Assembly (NCBI GenBank): GCA_963738025.1
Contig: CAVTWA010000025.1
Coordinates: 372,001 to 436,000 of the forward strand
Length of the DNA stretch: 64,000 nt
Origin: 20CM-2-55-15 sp963738025
GTDB lineage: Bacteria; Acidobacteriota; Terriglobia; 20CM-2-55-15
Direction: 5' to 3'
The notes below the pieces were generated by a model that did not search any database, was not told where the DNA came from, and saw nothing but the letters and a program-made list of their open reading frames with translations. This document shows positions 24,037-33,400 of the stretch, in pieces (position 1 is the stretch's first letter; each line of letters opens with the position of its first letter). Made by a program: the position numbers and the translations under genes.

Positions 24037-24168
24037 GTTTTGATTTCGCAACCAGCAGGGTTGTGTGTAGTCAATTTAGCAAAAAACAGTTCCGGTCATG
24101 CGCTTGCGATTGCCGGTTCTTGATGTAGAGTGTGGGATGAAATTCCGTTATCCACCGGCAGGAGAAGC

Positions 24169-26124
24169 ATGAGGAAAGCCTCCAGGACGGCAATCTTGAT
24201 TGCATTTTGTTTTTTGACGGCGCGAGTCCCGGTTATTCGCGGGCAGCGCGGAGCCGTGAACGGCGAATGGCGTTGGTATGGCGGTGATGCTGCCGGCACG
24301 AAGTACTCTCCGCTGGATCAAATTAATGCGGAAAACGTCAATCAGTTGCAGATCGTCTGGCGCTGGAAGCGTGACGGGTTTGGCCCGCGGCCGGATTCGA
24401 ACTGGCAAATCACGCCGCTGATGATTGGAGATGCGCTGTATTTCACGGCAGGAATGAGCCGCGCCGCAGTCGCGGTCGATGCGGCTTCGGGCGACACACT
24501 CTGGACCTATCTGCTGGATGAAGGCGCGCGAGGAGCACAGGCGCCGCGGACGAACAATCGCGGTCTCGCTTATTGGTCGAATGGGACTGATGATGCTCGA
24601 ATCCTGATGATCACGCCCGGCTACCATCTCGTCGAGCTGAATGCGAAAAGCGGGAAGCCCGTTCCAGAGTTTGGGGAAAAGGGCATCCTGGACCTGTGGA
24701 ATGGCTTGGACCGGCAGGCCATCGAGCCTGGCCAGATTGGTGCGTCATCGCCGCCGATGGTGGTTGGCGACGTCGTCATCGTCGGCGCTGCGCTCCAGGG
24801 TGGCACGGCGCCGAAATCCAAAAACAACGTACCGGGTTATGTGCGGGGATATGACGTCCGCAGCGGCCGGCTGCTTTGGACGTTTCACACGATTCCTCAA
24901 CGCGGCGAATTCGGCAATGACACCTGGGGCGGCGATTCGTGGCAGTACACCGGCAACACGGCGGTTTGGGCTCCAATAAGCGCCGATCTCGAATTGGGCT
25001 ACGTCTATCTTCCGGTCGAAACACCGACTGGAGACTTCTACGGCGGTCACCGGCCTGGAAACAACCTGTTCGCCGACAGCATCGTCTGCCTCGATGCGAA
25101 AACCGGCCGGCGCATCTGGCACTATCAACTGATTCATCACGACATCTGGGATTGGGACACGGCTTCCGCGCCAGTGCTGCTCGATGTCCGCATAGACGGA
25201 AGACCACGGAAAATCGTCGCCCAGGTGACGAAACAGGGTTTTACCTACGTATTCGATCGCGTGACGGGGGAACCGGTCTGGCCCATCGTCGAAAAGCCGG
25301 TCCCTCAGACCGATGTGCCCGGTGAGCAGACGTCGCCGACGCAACCGTTTCCTACAAAACCGGCGCCGTTCGACCGGCAAGGCGTGACGGAAAACGATCT
25401 CATCGATTTCACGCCGGAAATCAAAGCCGAGGCGCTGCGCATTGCCTCGCAATTCAAACTCGGTCCTCTTTACACGCCGCCGATCGTCGAGGGCGCGGGC
25501 GGCAAGCGCGGTACGCTGACGGTTCCGCACAATCAGGGAGCCGCCAACTGGGAAAGCGCCGCGGCAGATCCCGAAACGGGAATCCTATACGTTCCGTCGG
25601 TCACGAACTGGTGGGTGAGCGCACTCGGTGAAGGCGGCGAGCGATCGGACATGCGATATATCGGACGTTCCGTGCGTCCCGACGCTCCGATGGGATTGCC
25701 TCTCATCAAGCCACCATGGGGCCGGATCACCGCAATCGATCTGAACACCGGTGATCACGTATGGATGGTGCCGAACGGACAAGCGCCGGAATACGTGCGC
25801 AACCATCCGGCTCTTGCGGGAATTGACTTGAGCGGCGCCGGCAATCCCGAACGCGCTCCGCTGCTTGTGACGAAATCACTCCTGTTTTCCGGCGACGGCG
25901 CCGGCCTGTTCTCGTCCGGCCCTCAAGGCGGCGGCCGCAAATTTCGTGCCCTGGATAAGAAAACGGGACGCACGATTTTCGAAATGGAGTTGCCCGGAAA
26001 TGAAACGGGGCTTCCCATGACCTATATGATGAACGGCCGGCAATTCATCGTCGTCGCCACTGGCAATCGCGGCGCCGTTCCCGAACTCGTCGGCCTGGCG
26101 CTGCCCGAAAAACGATCGCGATGA
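24169..26124 (+). CDS. PQQ-dependent dehydrogenase (quinoprotein glucose/alcohol dehydrogenase family)
   Basis: A periplasmic quinoprotein of 651 residues, predicted as an eight-bladed beta-propeller that oxidises a sugar or alcohol and passes electrons to the respiratory chain. AGGAG precedes the chosen ATG and gives an N-terminal hydrophobic signal (AILIAFCFLTARV). Family segments include WRWYGGDAAGTKYSPLDQIN, WAPISADLELGYVYLPVETP-GDFYGG, HHDIWDWDTASAPVL and the closing FRALDKKTG. No C-terminal haem-binding CxxCH is seen, so it is not a quinohemoprotein. The substrate is unknown. A small exported protein gene follows 19 bp later. Confidence 0.92.
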   Translation: MRKASRTAILIAFCFLTARVPVIRGQRGAVNGEWRWYGGDAAGTKYSPLDQINAENVNQLQIVWRWKRDGFGPRPDSNWQITPLMIGDALYFTAGMSRAAVAVDAASGDTLWTYLLDEGARGAQAPRTNNRGLAYWSNGTDDARILMITPGYHLVELNAKSGKPVPEFGEKGILDLWNGLDRQAIEPGQIGASSPPMVVGDVVIVGAALQGGTAPKSKNNVPGYVRGYDVRSGRLLWTFHTIPQRGEFGNDTWGGDSWQYTGNTAVWAPISADLELGYVYLPVETPTGDFYGGHRPGNNLFADSIVCLDAKTGRRIWHYQLIHHDIWDWDTASAPVLLDVRIDGRPRKIVAQVTKQGFTYVFDRVTGEPVWPIVEKPVPQTDVPGEQTSPTQPFPTKPAPFDRQGVTENDLIDFTPEIKAEALRIASQFKLGPLYTPPIVEGAGGKRGTLTVPHNQGAANWESAAADPETGILYVPSVTNWWVSALGEGGERSDMRYIGRSVRPDAPMGLPLIKPPWGRITAIDLNTGDHVWMVPNGQAPEYVRNHPALAGIDLSGAGNPERAPLLVTKSLLFSGDGAGLFSSGPQGGGRKFRALDKKTGRTIFEMELPGNETGLPMTYMMNGRQFIVVATGNRGAVPELVGLALPEKRSR

Positions 26125-26143
26125 CTAAACGTCGGAGGTTCTC

Positions 26144-26608
26144 ATGAAAAAACGTTCACTCGCAGTGTTCGCAATGCTGCTGCTGGCAGTGGCTGTTCAA
26201 GCTGCCGACAACTATCTCGGCACGTGGACGCTGAACGTCGCCAAATCGAAATACGATCCGGGCCCGGCGCCAAAGAGTCAGACAACCAAACTGGAGGCTG
26301 TGGCCGGCGGCGGAATGAGAGAAATCGGCGATCGTGTCAATGCCGACGGCTCAAAAACAACCTGGGAATGGACCGCGAAGTTTGACGGCAAAGACTATCC
26401 AGTTCAAGGTGATCCCGATCGCGACACAGTATCTCTAAAGAAAATCGACGACAATACCGTCGAAGCCACGAACAAGAAAGACGGCAAGGTGACGAACACG
26501 ATGAAAATCGTTGTGGCGAAGGACGGCAAGTCGCGGACGAACGAAGCGTCCTTCACCAATGCGAAAGGCGTGAAGGTTCACAACATCATCTTCTTCGATC
26601 GGAAGTAG
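26144..26608 (+). CDS. small exported protein, function unknown
   Basis: A 154-residue protein with a signal peptide ending near VQAAD. The mature part has NYLGTWTLNVAKSKYDPGPA at its start and repeated beta-strand patterns with many Lys and Asp residues, resembling a lipocalin-like or calycin barrel. I know proteins of this appearance as frequent hypotheticals in Acidobacteriota but not their role. GGAGG precedes the ATG. It follows the PQQ dehydrogenase closely and may be cotranscribed with it. Confidence 0.85.
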   Translation: MKKRSLAVFAMLLLAVAVQAADNYLGTWTLNVAKSKYDPGPAPKSQTTKLEAVAGGGMREIGDRVNADGSKTTWEWTAKFDGKDYPVQGDPDRDTVSLKKIDDNTVEATNKKDGKVTNTMKIVVAKDGKSRTNEASFTNAKGVKVHNIIFFDRK

Positions 26609-26677
26609 GCTCCGCGAGGCACTGAAGGGTGGGCTAGGGCGGATCTCTCATGAACATAGCGTGGCTTATCCAACAGC

Positions 26678-28173
26678 TCAGGTGCCGCAGAAGGTCCGGT
26701 AGCTCTCCTGGACTTCTCGCGGAGGTTCCGCAAAGGCGGCAAACTCGGGCTGATCGTCGAAGGGCCGCGCCAATATTCGTAACAGCGTCTCGAAAGGCGC
26801 GTAATCGGCGCGCTCCACTGCGGCGCTCAAGGCTTCCTCCACCCGGTGATTGCGCGGAATGAATATCGGATTGACTCGCCGCATGGCTCGCGCCCGATCC
26901 GGCGGCGTCAGCGCTTCGCGCGACAGCCGTGCTTGCCACTCTCGCATCCACGGTTCAAAAGCCGGCGCTTCGGCGAATAGCACACGGATCCTTTCTTCCT
27001 GGCCGGAGGCGGCATCGGCAAGATAGCGAAACGCCACCGTCCAGTCGATGTTCCTGCCCTCCATCGTGGTGAGCAACCCCGTCGCGAGATCCAGATCGCC
27101 ATCGTCGGAGCGAACCAGTCCGAGCTTTGCGCGCATCCCCGCGAGCCAGTGGCGTTCATATTGTCCGGGAAAGGCATTGATGACCTCGGTGACCATGGCG
27201 ACCGCGCGGTCACCATCCGGGTCGATCAGCGGTACAAGCGTTTCAGCCAGTCGCGCAAGATTCCATTGCGCGATCTTCGGTTGATTGGCGTAGCAATAGC
27301 GGCCGCGGCTATCGATCGAGCTGAACACCGTGGCCGGATCATAATGATCCATGAAAGCGCACGGCCCGTAGTCGATCGTTTCACCGGAGATTGCCATATT
27401 GTCCGTGTTCATCACCCCGTGGATGAAACCCACGTGCATCCAGCTGGCGACCAGCGCCGCTTGTTTTTCGGCTACGCCCGTGAGCAGCGCCAGATAGGGA
27501 GTGGCGTGACCCTGCAACTCCGGGTAATGACGCTCGATGACGTAATCGGCCAGGCCGCGAACTCGCGCGTGCTCACCGCGGGCAGCGAAAAATTGAAAAG
27601 TGCCGACACGGATGTGGCTTGCGGCAATCCGCGTCAAAACAGCTCCAGGCAGCACGCTTTCGCGATAGACGGGTTCGCCCGTCATCACTGCGGCGAGCGC
27701 GCGCGTCGTCGGGATGCCGAGCGCGTGCATCGCCTCACCGATCAGATATTCCCGCAGTACCGGACCGAGCGCGGCGCGTCCATCGCCGCCGCGCGAAAAG
27801 GAGTGCGCCCGGAGCCCTTCAGCTGAATGTCCCGCCGCCGGCCGTTGCGGTCGATCACTTCGCCCAGAAGCAACGCCCGCCCGTCGCCAAGTTGTGGCAC
27901 GAAATGGCCGAACTGGTGGCCGGCATAGGCCTGGGCCAGCGTTGTCGCTCCCTGGGGTGCTTCATTGCCTGCCAGGACTTTCGCGCCTGTTGCGGAATCG
28001 AGGGCAGCGGGATCCAATCCCAATTCCTCCGCCAGTTCGCGGTTGAGCTTGACCAGGGCAGGCCGCGCCACCGGTGTGGCCTGCCAGGGAACGTAGAAGC
28101 CCTCCAGTTTGCGGGCAAACGTATTGTCGAAGGCGAATCGAGCGGACTGCGTGCTGTTGGCAACTTGCGTCAT
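26678..28173 (-). pseudogene. selO: SelO protein adenylyltransferase, frameshifted
   Basis: SelO is a pseudokinase-fold enzyme that transfers AMP to protein side chains in redox control. The N-terminal part (28173-27800) ends in IQLKGSGRTPF. The rest (27730-26678) starts at EAMHALGIPTTRALA and runs to the end. A missing T in the coding-strand run (A-run at 27796-27799 on the plus strand) breaks the frame; restoring it yields the conserved SRGGDGRAALGPVLREYLI. GVMNTDNMAISGETIDYGPC is the catalytic-loop region. The C terminus ends FCGT, with Cys where animal homologues have selenocysteine. One indel in a conserved gene suggests sequencing error as much as decay. A start 12 nt upstream is also possible. 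Confidence 0.85.
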
Positions 28174-28185
28174 GATCTGCACCAT

Positions 28186-28437
28186 AGTGTAGCTTTGTCG
28201 GGCGTCGTGCGCTCATCCAATCCAGCACTGCCTCACTTTAGGGGCTGAACAGTGTGCGATAACGAATTCGACCACGGAGGCGATTTCGTGGTAAGGAATA
28301 CGTCGCGCTGTCGATCGGTCGCGGTAGAATGCGGCTCACTGGATCACACCGCAGGAATTATGCGCAGTCGTATGCGCAATCGGTGGACGCGATTAATCGT
28401 GTCTGCATGGAGTTGTTGTAAAAGGAGGAGTGCTGTG
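28186..28437. other. intergenic region between selO and the metallo-hydrolase gene
   Basis: About 250 bp between divergent genes. It ends in AAAGGAGGAG, a very strong ribosome-binding site for the gene on the right. I see GGTAGAAT, a weak -10 candidate, near 28323, and no RNA gene or clear operator. Confidence 0.4.
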
Positions 28438-29931
28438 ATGAAAAAACTGGCTGTTGTCGCAATCTGCTTTGCGTATCTGTGTGGGAACGCAATGGCACAG
28501 GCGCAGGACGCAAAAACCGTGATCGCCAATGCGCAAAAGGCGCTGGGCGATGTGAAATCTATTACCTATTCGGGATCGGCGAAAGATGTGGCCTTCCAGC
28601 AGTGCGGGGCCAATTCCACGGACATGATCGTGCAAGGATACTCACGATCCGATGCGGCCGATCAACAACTACGTTCGCGTGATCGACCTGACGGCCCCGG
28701 CGTCGCGGCATACGGGAGCGACGAACAATATCGGGGCGGGCGGCTCGACTACATTGACGCCTGGAACGTTTTTCCAGCAGGTCACGCCGCAACAGGCGGA
28801 TGTTTCCCAGCCCTGGGCGAACTCTCTCGAGTTTTACATCACGCCTTGGGGTTTCCTGAAAGGCGCTGCCGCAAACAACGCTACCGTGAGCCAGCGCAAA
28901 GTTGACGGCAAGAACTACACGGTTCTGACCTGGAGTCCCACGGTAAAGGCGCCTTCCGGCAAGAACTATGTCGATCAATGGCTACTTGAACGACAGAACA
29001 TCGTCGAGCGGGTCGAGACGTGGCTTGGCGAAAATATTATGGGCGACATGCACATTCTCGCCACGTACTCGGGATGGAAAGACTTCGGCGGTGTCATGGC
29101 GCCTTCGAAGATCGTGCAGACGCGCGGCGGCTGGCCCTTCTTTGAAGTCAACGTGACTGCGGCGAAAGCGAATCCTGCAGATGTCGCGTCGCTCGTTCCT
29201 GCACCTGCGGGAGGTCGTGGCGGTGCTGGCGGCGGTGGCGGTGCGCCGGCGGCTGCTCCCGCTCTGGTCGTCACTTCCGAAAAGCTGGGCAACGGTCTGT
29301 ACAGGCTCACCACCGGGGAACGGCAGCTATGATTCGGTGATCGTCGAGTTCAAAGACTACATCATGATGCTCGAGGCCGGACAATCCGAAGCCCGCGCTC
29401 TCGCTTACGTCGCCGAAACGAAGAAGCTGATCCCCAATAAGCCGATTCGTTACGTGATGAATACGCATCCGCATTCCGACCACACGGGCGGACTGCCGGT
29501 GCTGGTGGCGGAAGGCGCAACGATCATCACTCAGAAGAACAATGAAGAGTTTCTGGTCCAGAGCACTGAACACCCCGAGAACGCTGATGAACGATACTCT
29601 CGCTAAGAATCCGAAAAAGGCGAAGATCGAAGCCGTTGCTGGAGAAGAAGGTCTACTCGGATGGGACGCGAACCGTTGAGATGTACCACGTCGTCGCCGG
29701 TTCCTCACTCGAACGGGCTGATGATTGCGTACATCCCGAAGGAGAAGATCATTTTCCAGGGCGACTTCTCGATCAATCCGGGCGAGCCGGCGAACGACCA
29801 CGTCAAAGCCCTCGCCCCGATTCTCGTGAAACTCAATCTGGACTATCGACCGCTATATCAACGTCCACGCATCGGCTGCTCCGCAGACCAAGGCGGATTT
29901 CATGAAAGCCCTGGGCAAGTCCGGCAGCTAA
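28438..29931 (+). pseudogene. exported metallo-beta-lactamase-fold hydrolase, broken by six +1 frameshifts
   Basis: Joined across frames the product is an exported protein of about 495 residues. It has a signal peptide (MKKLAVVAICFAYLCGNAMA), an N-terminal domain, a Gly/Ala-rich linker and a metallo-beta-lactamase domain with the zinc motif NTHPHSDHTGG. Continuity is lost by one extra base at each of 28642, the G-run 29315-29318, the C-run 29573-29576, about 29638, about 29701 and about 29847. Removing them gives an open frame to the TAA at 29931. No other nonsense change is seen, so poor local sequence is as likely as a true pseudogene. The Shine-Dalgarno AAAGGAGGAG is excellent. Confidence 0.85.
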
Positions 29932-29938
29932 TTCTGCG

Positions 29939-29983
29939 TGATACGTGAATGGGCCGGAAGCAGTGCGGCCCATTCACGTATCA
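29939..29983. terminator. 17-bp perfect hairpin after the metallo-hydrolase gene
   Basis: TGATACGTGAATGGGCC (29939-29955) pairs with GGCCCATTCACGTATCA (29967-29983) across an 11-nt loop. No U-tract follows, so it may act as an intrinsic terminator only in part, or shield both convergent transcripts. Confidence 0.65.
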
Positions 29984-30004
29984 GGGCAACTCCGGACGAT
30001 CTAA

Positions 30005-30196
30005 CTAAGAAACCAGATCCGACACCGTCAGAAGCTGACGCTGTATTACCTCTGTGTTGAATCGGTTGTATTCGGATATTGCTTTAAAGACCTCCAAGCA
30101 TTCCTTGCACCATTCCAAATGATGAAGGTCGCTCTCTTCGAACATCTCGAAATTTAACGCAAGTTCATAAAGTCTGAGCACACCGATATGTTCCAT
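30005..30196 (-). CDS. small hypothetical protein with HxxxCxxC motif
   Basis: A 63-residue acidic protein containing HHLEWCKECLEVFKAI (about 25-40). The His-x3-Cys-x2-Cys pattern resembles the zinc-binding motif of anti-sigma factors of the zf-HC2 type, but no membrane segment follows. Two leucine-rich helices flank it. GAGAGG lies about 10 nt before the ATG. It is convergent with the broken metallo-hydrolase gene. The motif and codon use support a real gene, but its role is unknown. Confidence 0.6.
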   Translation of the reverse strand: MEHIGVLRLYELALNFEMFEESDLHHLEWCKECLEVFKAISEYNRFNTEVIQRQLLTVSDLVS

Positions 30197-30462
30197 ACCA
30201 CTAAATCCTCTCGGAATCCGAAGGGGCTGTCCGTCTCTGTCTTACATGAGTGCACGCGGACGGCCACCGGCGTTTCTTCATTGAATCTTTGTTCGGACTA
30301 ACAAACTGAAGGGTTCGAGTGGACTGGAACGTCAATATATAGGTAAAAATAAACCACAGGAGGCGCAGAAGTCCCATCTCCTTGTCGCATCCATCCGTTA
30401 AATTCGTTCAATCCGTGGCTTATCCGAGTCCCACAACCACATCGGCTTGTGAGAAATCCGGG
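30197..30462. other. intergenic region with partial palindromic repeat
   Basis: About 266 bp upstream of the small Cys-motif gene. The stretch 30393-30425 is a truncated copy of the CCACGGATT repeat (ATCCGTTAAATTCGTTCAAT and onward to CTTATCC). I see no gene in the rest. Confidence 0.6.
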
Positions 30463-30915
30463 CTATCGCAGCGAAGCAATCACGAGTTCGAGAGTGCCGC
30501 GCAATTCTTTCAATTTTCGCGGCCCGATGTCTTCCGCAAGACGATTCTCGAAGTCCCGGGCGAACGCCCTGGCATGGCGGGCAAAGGTCCGGCCGCGTGC
30601 CGTCAGGCGAATCCGCGAGGCGCGGCGGTCGTCGGGGTCCTCGACTCTTTCAACATAACCGCCCTGTTCGAGTGAATCGACCAGGGCGCCCATCGACTGC
30701 TTGGTGATGCGTGCGGTCTGGGCCAGGGTGGTCAGCCGCTCGCCCTCGGGGCATTGCCAGAGCGGTTGGACTACTGCGGCGTGCGCCGGTTGAATGTCGC
30801 TGTAGCCGGAAGCCGCGAGCCAGCGTGTGTACTCTTCGACCGCGGCGGCATATGCGATGCGCAACAGCGCGCCAAGCATTGGACCGCGATCTCCTTCGGA
30901 AGCGACGCTTGACAT
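30463..30915 (-). CDS. MarR-family transcriptional regulator
   Basis: A 150-residue winged-helix regulator. The DNA-binding core is ERLTTLAQTARITKQSMGAL (recognition helix) followed by the wing RVEDPDDRRASRIRLTARG with the conserved DxRxx-LT pattern, at about residues 58-105. Flanking helices form the dimer interface. MarR proteins usually repress their own gene and a divergent neighbour and release DNA on ligand binding. The divergent VOC gene starts 54 bp away, and an inverted repeat lies between them, so these two probably form a regulatory unit. Confidence 0.9.
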   Translation of the reverse strand: MSSVASEGDRGPMLGALLRIAYAAAVEEYTRWLAASGYSDIQPAHAAVVQPLWQCPEGERLTTLAQTARITKQSMGALVDSLEQGGYVERVEDPDDRRASRIRLTARGRTFARHARAFARDFENRLAEDIGPRKLKELRGTLELVIASLR

Positions 30916-30960
30916 ATTAGTAAGTGTGGCTGATTATATTGATCAGGTCAACTGACTAAT
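30909..30960. promoter_or_regulatory. divergent marR/VOC promoter with inverted-repeat operator
   Basis: ATTAGTAAGT (30916-30925) and AACTGACTAAT (30950-30960) form an inverted repeat around the promoter. On the plus strand TTGACA (30909-30914) with GATTAT or TATATT (30932-30940) could drive the VOC gene. On the minus strand TATAAT (30938-30933) precedes marR by 17 nt. Binding of the MarR dimer here would block both. The operator assignment is inference. Confidence 0.5.
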
Positions 30961-30969
30961 GGAGATTGC

Positions 30970-31455
30970 ATGATTCATCACGTATCAATACCGGCGCGCG
31001 ATCCGGAACACGTCGCCAAAGTGCTTGGAGAACTGCTTGGCGGTTATGTGGGCCCATTCATCGGTCCCATACCCGGATCCTGGGTCGCATATGCCGACGA
31101 TGAACACGGTTCCGGGTTCGAGATCTACCCGGAACGCACAACGCTGATCCCCGGCAAAGGGGAAGCCATGGGCGAGGTGGCGCTGTGCGATGCACCCCCC
31201 GCATTTGCGTTTCACGCATTGGTGTCGGTAAAGGCCGATCGTGCGGCCATCGAGCGTATCGGGGCACGCGAGGGTTGGCGGACCAAGCACTTCTGGCGTG
31301 GGCCAACCCCGGAGATCCGCCTTTTCGAGTTATATGAGTTCTGGATTGAGAATCGCATCATGCTCGAACTCGCGACTGCGGACATGCTGCCTGACTACAC
31401 CAGGATTGCCAATGGCCCGGCACAGCGGGAAATGCTCGCCCGCCGGCGGACGTAG
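30970..31455 (+). CDS. VOC-family (glyoxalase/bleomycin-resistance-like) protein
   Basis: A 161-residue protein starting MIHHVSIPARDPEHVAKVLG, typical of vicinal oxygen chelate enzymes, with a second beta-alpha-beta module containing FHALVSVKADRAAIERIG. Members bind a metal and act as lyases, dioxygenases or antibiotic-binding proteins; which applies here is not clear. GGAG lies 5 nt before the ATG. Its divergent MarR neighbour suggests induction by a small molecule. The TAG stop lies inside the hairpin repeat at 31448-31484, shared with eno on the other strand. Confidence 0.82.
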   Translation: MIHHVSIPARDPEHVAKVLGELLGGYVGPFIGPIPGSWVAYADDEHGSGFEIYPERTTLIPGKGEAMGEVALCDAPPAFAFHALVSVKADRAAIERIGAREGWRTKHFWRGPTPEIRLFELYEFWIENRIMLELATADMLPDYTRIANGPAQREMLARRRT

Positions 31456-31484
31456 ACGCGGGCTGAAGGCCCGCGTCTACGTCC
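31448..31484. repeat. REP-like perfect hairpin holding the stop codons of two convergent genes
   Basis: The arms GGACGTAGACGCGGGC (31448-31463) and GCCCGCGTCTACGTCC (31469-31484) are perfect complements with loop TGAAG. The VOC gene ends on the TAG of the left arm and eno ends on the TAG of the right arm. It is a likely bidirectional terminator and a member of the GCGGGCT repeat family. Confidence 0.88.
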
Positions 31485-32772
31485 GCTTCAGAGCCTCACG
31501 GCCTTCGTATACGGCGGAGTCTCCGAGTTCTTCGTTGATCCTGAGGAGTTGATTATATTTGGCAACGCGATCGGTTCTGGACATCGAGCCGGTCTTGATT
31601 TGCCCGGCGTTTGTGGCAACCGCAAGGTCGGCAATAAACGTATCTTCGCTTTCGCCGGAGCGATGCGAAATCACGATACCGTATGACGCCTTCCGCGCCA
31701 TGTTGATGGCGTCGAGCGTCTGGGTTAAAGTGCCGATCTGATTCACCTTGATCAGAATGGCATTGCCCACTCCCATTCCCATACCGCGAGCGAGACGTTC
31801 CGTGTTGGTGACGAAGAGATCGTCGCCGACAAGTTGTACCTTGCTGCCAAGTTCGCGCGTGAGGACTCGCCAGCCGTCCCAGTCGTCTTCCGCCAAACCA
31901 TCCTCAATCGAGACAATCGGATACTTGGCCGCCCAATCGGCGTAAAGCTTCACCATGTCGTCGGCGCTTTTCGCCGATTTGTCCGATTTCTTGAAAATGT
32001 ACTTCCCGCTCCCGCTTTTGTCGTAGAACTCACTTGATGCGGCATCGAGGGCAAGGGCGATCTGCTCGCCGGGCCGGTACCCGGCGGCCTCGATGGCCTT
32101 CAAGATCAGTTCGATCGCTTCCTGGTTGGATTTGAGGTTGGGAGCGAATCCTCCTTCGTCACCGACGGCGGTTCCATGGCCTCCATCGTGGAGGATCTTT
32201 TTGAGGTTATGGAAGACTTCGGCTCCCATCCGCACGGCTTCTGGCAAATTCGCAGCGCCGACCGGCATGATCATAAATTCCTGCAAGTCGACGTTATTGT
32301 CGGCATGCGCACCGCCATTGACGATGTTCATCATCGGCACCGGCAACACGCTGGCTTTCACACCGCCGATATACCGGTAAAGCGGCAGGCCGTGGGCTTG
32401 CGCCGCCGCGCGAGCGACAGCCATCGATACGCCGAGCATGGCATTGGCGCCCAGCTTCGATTTGTTTTTGGTGCCGTCCATTCCCAGCATGAGCTGGTCA
32501 ATATGGGATTGCAGCGTGGGATCCTGTCCGGCGAGTGCGGGAGCAATGATGGTGTTGACGTTTGCCACCGCCTTCAGAACCCCTTTGCCCAGATACCGCT
32601 TTTTGTCGCCGTCACGCAGTTCCAGCGCTTCGTGCTCGCCGGTCGATGCACCGGATGGAACGATGGACCGGCCCAGCACTCCATTGTCCAGCAGACAATC
32701 GACTTCGACCGTCGGATTGCCCCGGGAATCCAGCACTTCTCTCGCCTTGAGTTTTTGAATTTGCATAGTCAT
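31477..32772 (-). CDS. eno: enolase
   Basis: Enolase interconverts 2-phosphoglycerate and phosphoenolpyruvate. The 431-residue protein has KAREVLDSRGNPTVEVD near the start, VPSGASTGEHEA, the metal and catalytic region SIEDGLAEDDWDGW and VGDDLFVTN. The conserved end ILIKVNQIGTLTQTLD, SHRSGESEDTFIADLAV and KTGSMSRTDRVAKYNQLLRI is complete. Length is normal. The ATG overlaps the TGA of the upstream cyclase gene. Its stop lies within a REP-like hairpin. Confidence 0.97.
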   Translation of the reverse strand: MTMQIQKLKAREVLDSRGNPTVEVDCLLDNGVLGRSIVPSGASTGEHEALELRDGDKKRYLGKGVLKAVANVNTIIAPALAGQDPTLQSHIDQLMLGMDGTKNKSKLGANAMLGVSMAVARAAAQAHGLPLYRYIGGVKASVLPVPMMNIVNGGAHADNNVDLQEFMIMPVGAANLPEAVRMGAEVFHNLKKILHDGGHGTAVGDEGGFAPNLKSNQEAIELILKAIEAAGYRPGEQIALALDAASSEFYDKSGSGKYIFKKSDKSAKSADDMVKLYADWAAKYPIVSIEDGLAEDDWDGWRVLTRELGSKVQLVGDDLFVTNTERLARGMGMGVGNAILIKVNQIGTLTQTLDAINMARKASYGIVISHRSGESEDTFIADLAVATNAGQIKTGSMSRTDRVAKYNQLLRINEELGDSAVYEGREALKRT

Positions 32773-33395
32773 TTGATCAAAACGACACGCGTCGGCCCGC
32801 CGTCCGCGTCCTGGAGATTCAGTGGCAGAGCATAGATGGTGTAGTTGCCCTGCGGCACTGCGTTCAGATTCAATCCTTCGATGATTACGACATTCTTCTC
32901 TAACAGGACGAAGTGAGATGGATGAGATTCGGAGTGGAACTTGTCTATTGAAAGGTAATCAATTCCAACCAGGCGGACGCCGTGATCGACGAGAAACTGC
33001 GCTCCTTCCGGTTCGAGATAGACGAATTCTTCGTAAAACCTGCCATCGTTCCAGTGCTTCGAATTCTGCGTCTTGAGAAGCACACGCTCGACTCCAGTCC
33101 AGTTGAACGGTTCCAGTTCGACCCGTCCTACCGAACGCGCCGACGGGATTTCAACTACCGTGGCTGTCCCGACCAACGTGTCTAAGGGAATTTCGCTGAG
33201 CGTTCTGCCTCGCTCGATCATGTGAAATGGGGCATCCATGTGCGTTCCGGTATGCGAGCCCATCTCAATTGCGGTGACGTGAACGGTATGCGTTCTGTTC
33301 CGCGACTGGTGGGATTTCGCTTTCAGCTGGACGGGCGGATCGCCTGGCCATACAGGCATCGTATTTGAAATCGGAACAGTGACGTCGTAGATCAT
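32769..33395 (-). CDS. cyclase-family protein (kynurenine formamidase-like)
   Basis: A 208-residue metal-dependent hydrolase. The zinc or manganese ligands lie in GSHTGTHMDAPFH (His48, His52, Asp54, His58), the HxGTHxDxPxH signature of the cyclase/formamidase superfamily. VGIDYLSIDKF and NVVIIEGLNL are also typical. Members hydrolyse N-formylkynurenine, isatin or similar amides and lactones; the substrate cannot be fixed. It is the first gene of a coupled pair with eno (ATGA overlap), an odd partner for a glycolytic enzyme. Confidence 0.9.
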   Translation of the reverse strand: MIYDVTVPISNTMPVWPGDPPVQLKAKSHQSRNRTHTVHVTAIEMGSHTGTHMDAPFHMIERGRTLSEIPLDTLVGTATVVEIPSARSVGRVELEPFNWTGVERVLLKTQNSKHWNDGRFYEEFVYLEPEGAQFLVDHGVRLVGIDYLSIDKFHSESHPSHFVLLEKNVVIIEGLNLNAVPQGNYTIYALPLNLQDADGGPTRVVLIK

Positions 33396-33400
33396 GGTTG

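Noticed and set aside
26678..26700. Selenocysteine codon at the SelO C terminus
   Set aside because: The C terminus has Cys (FCGT) and a normal stop; no in-frame TGA or selenocysteine element was seen.
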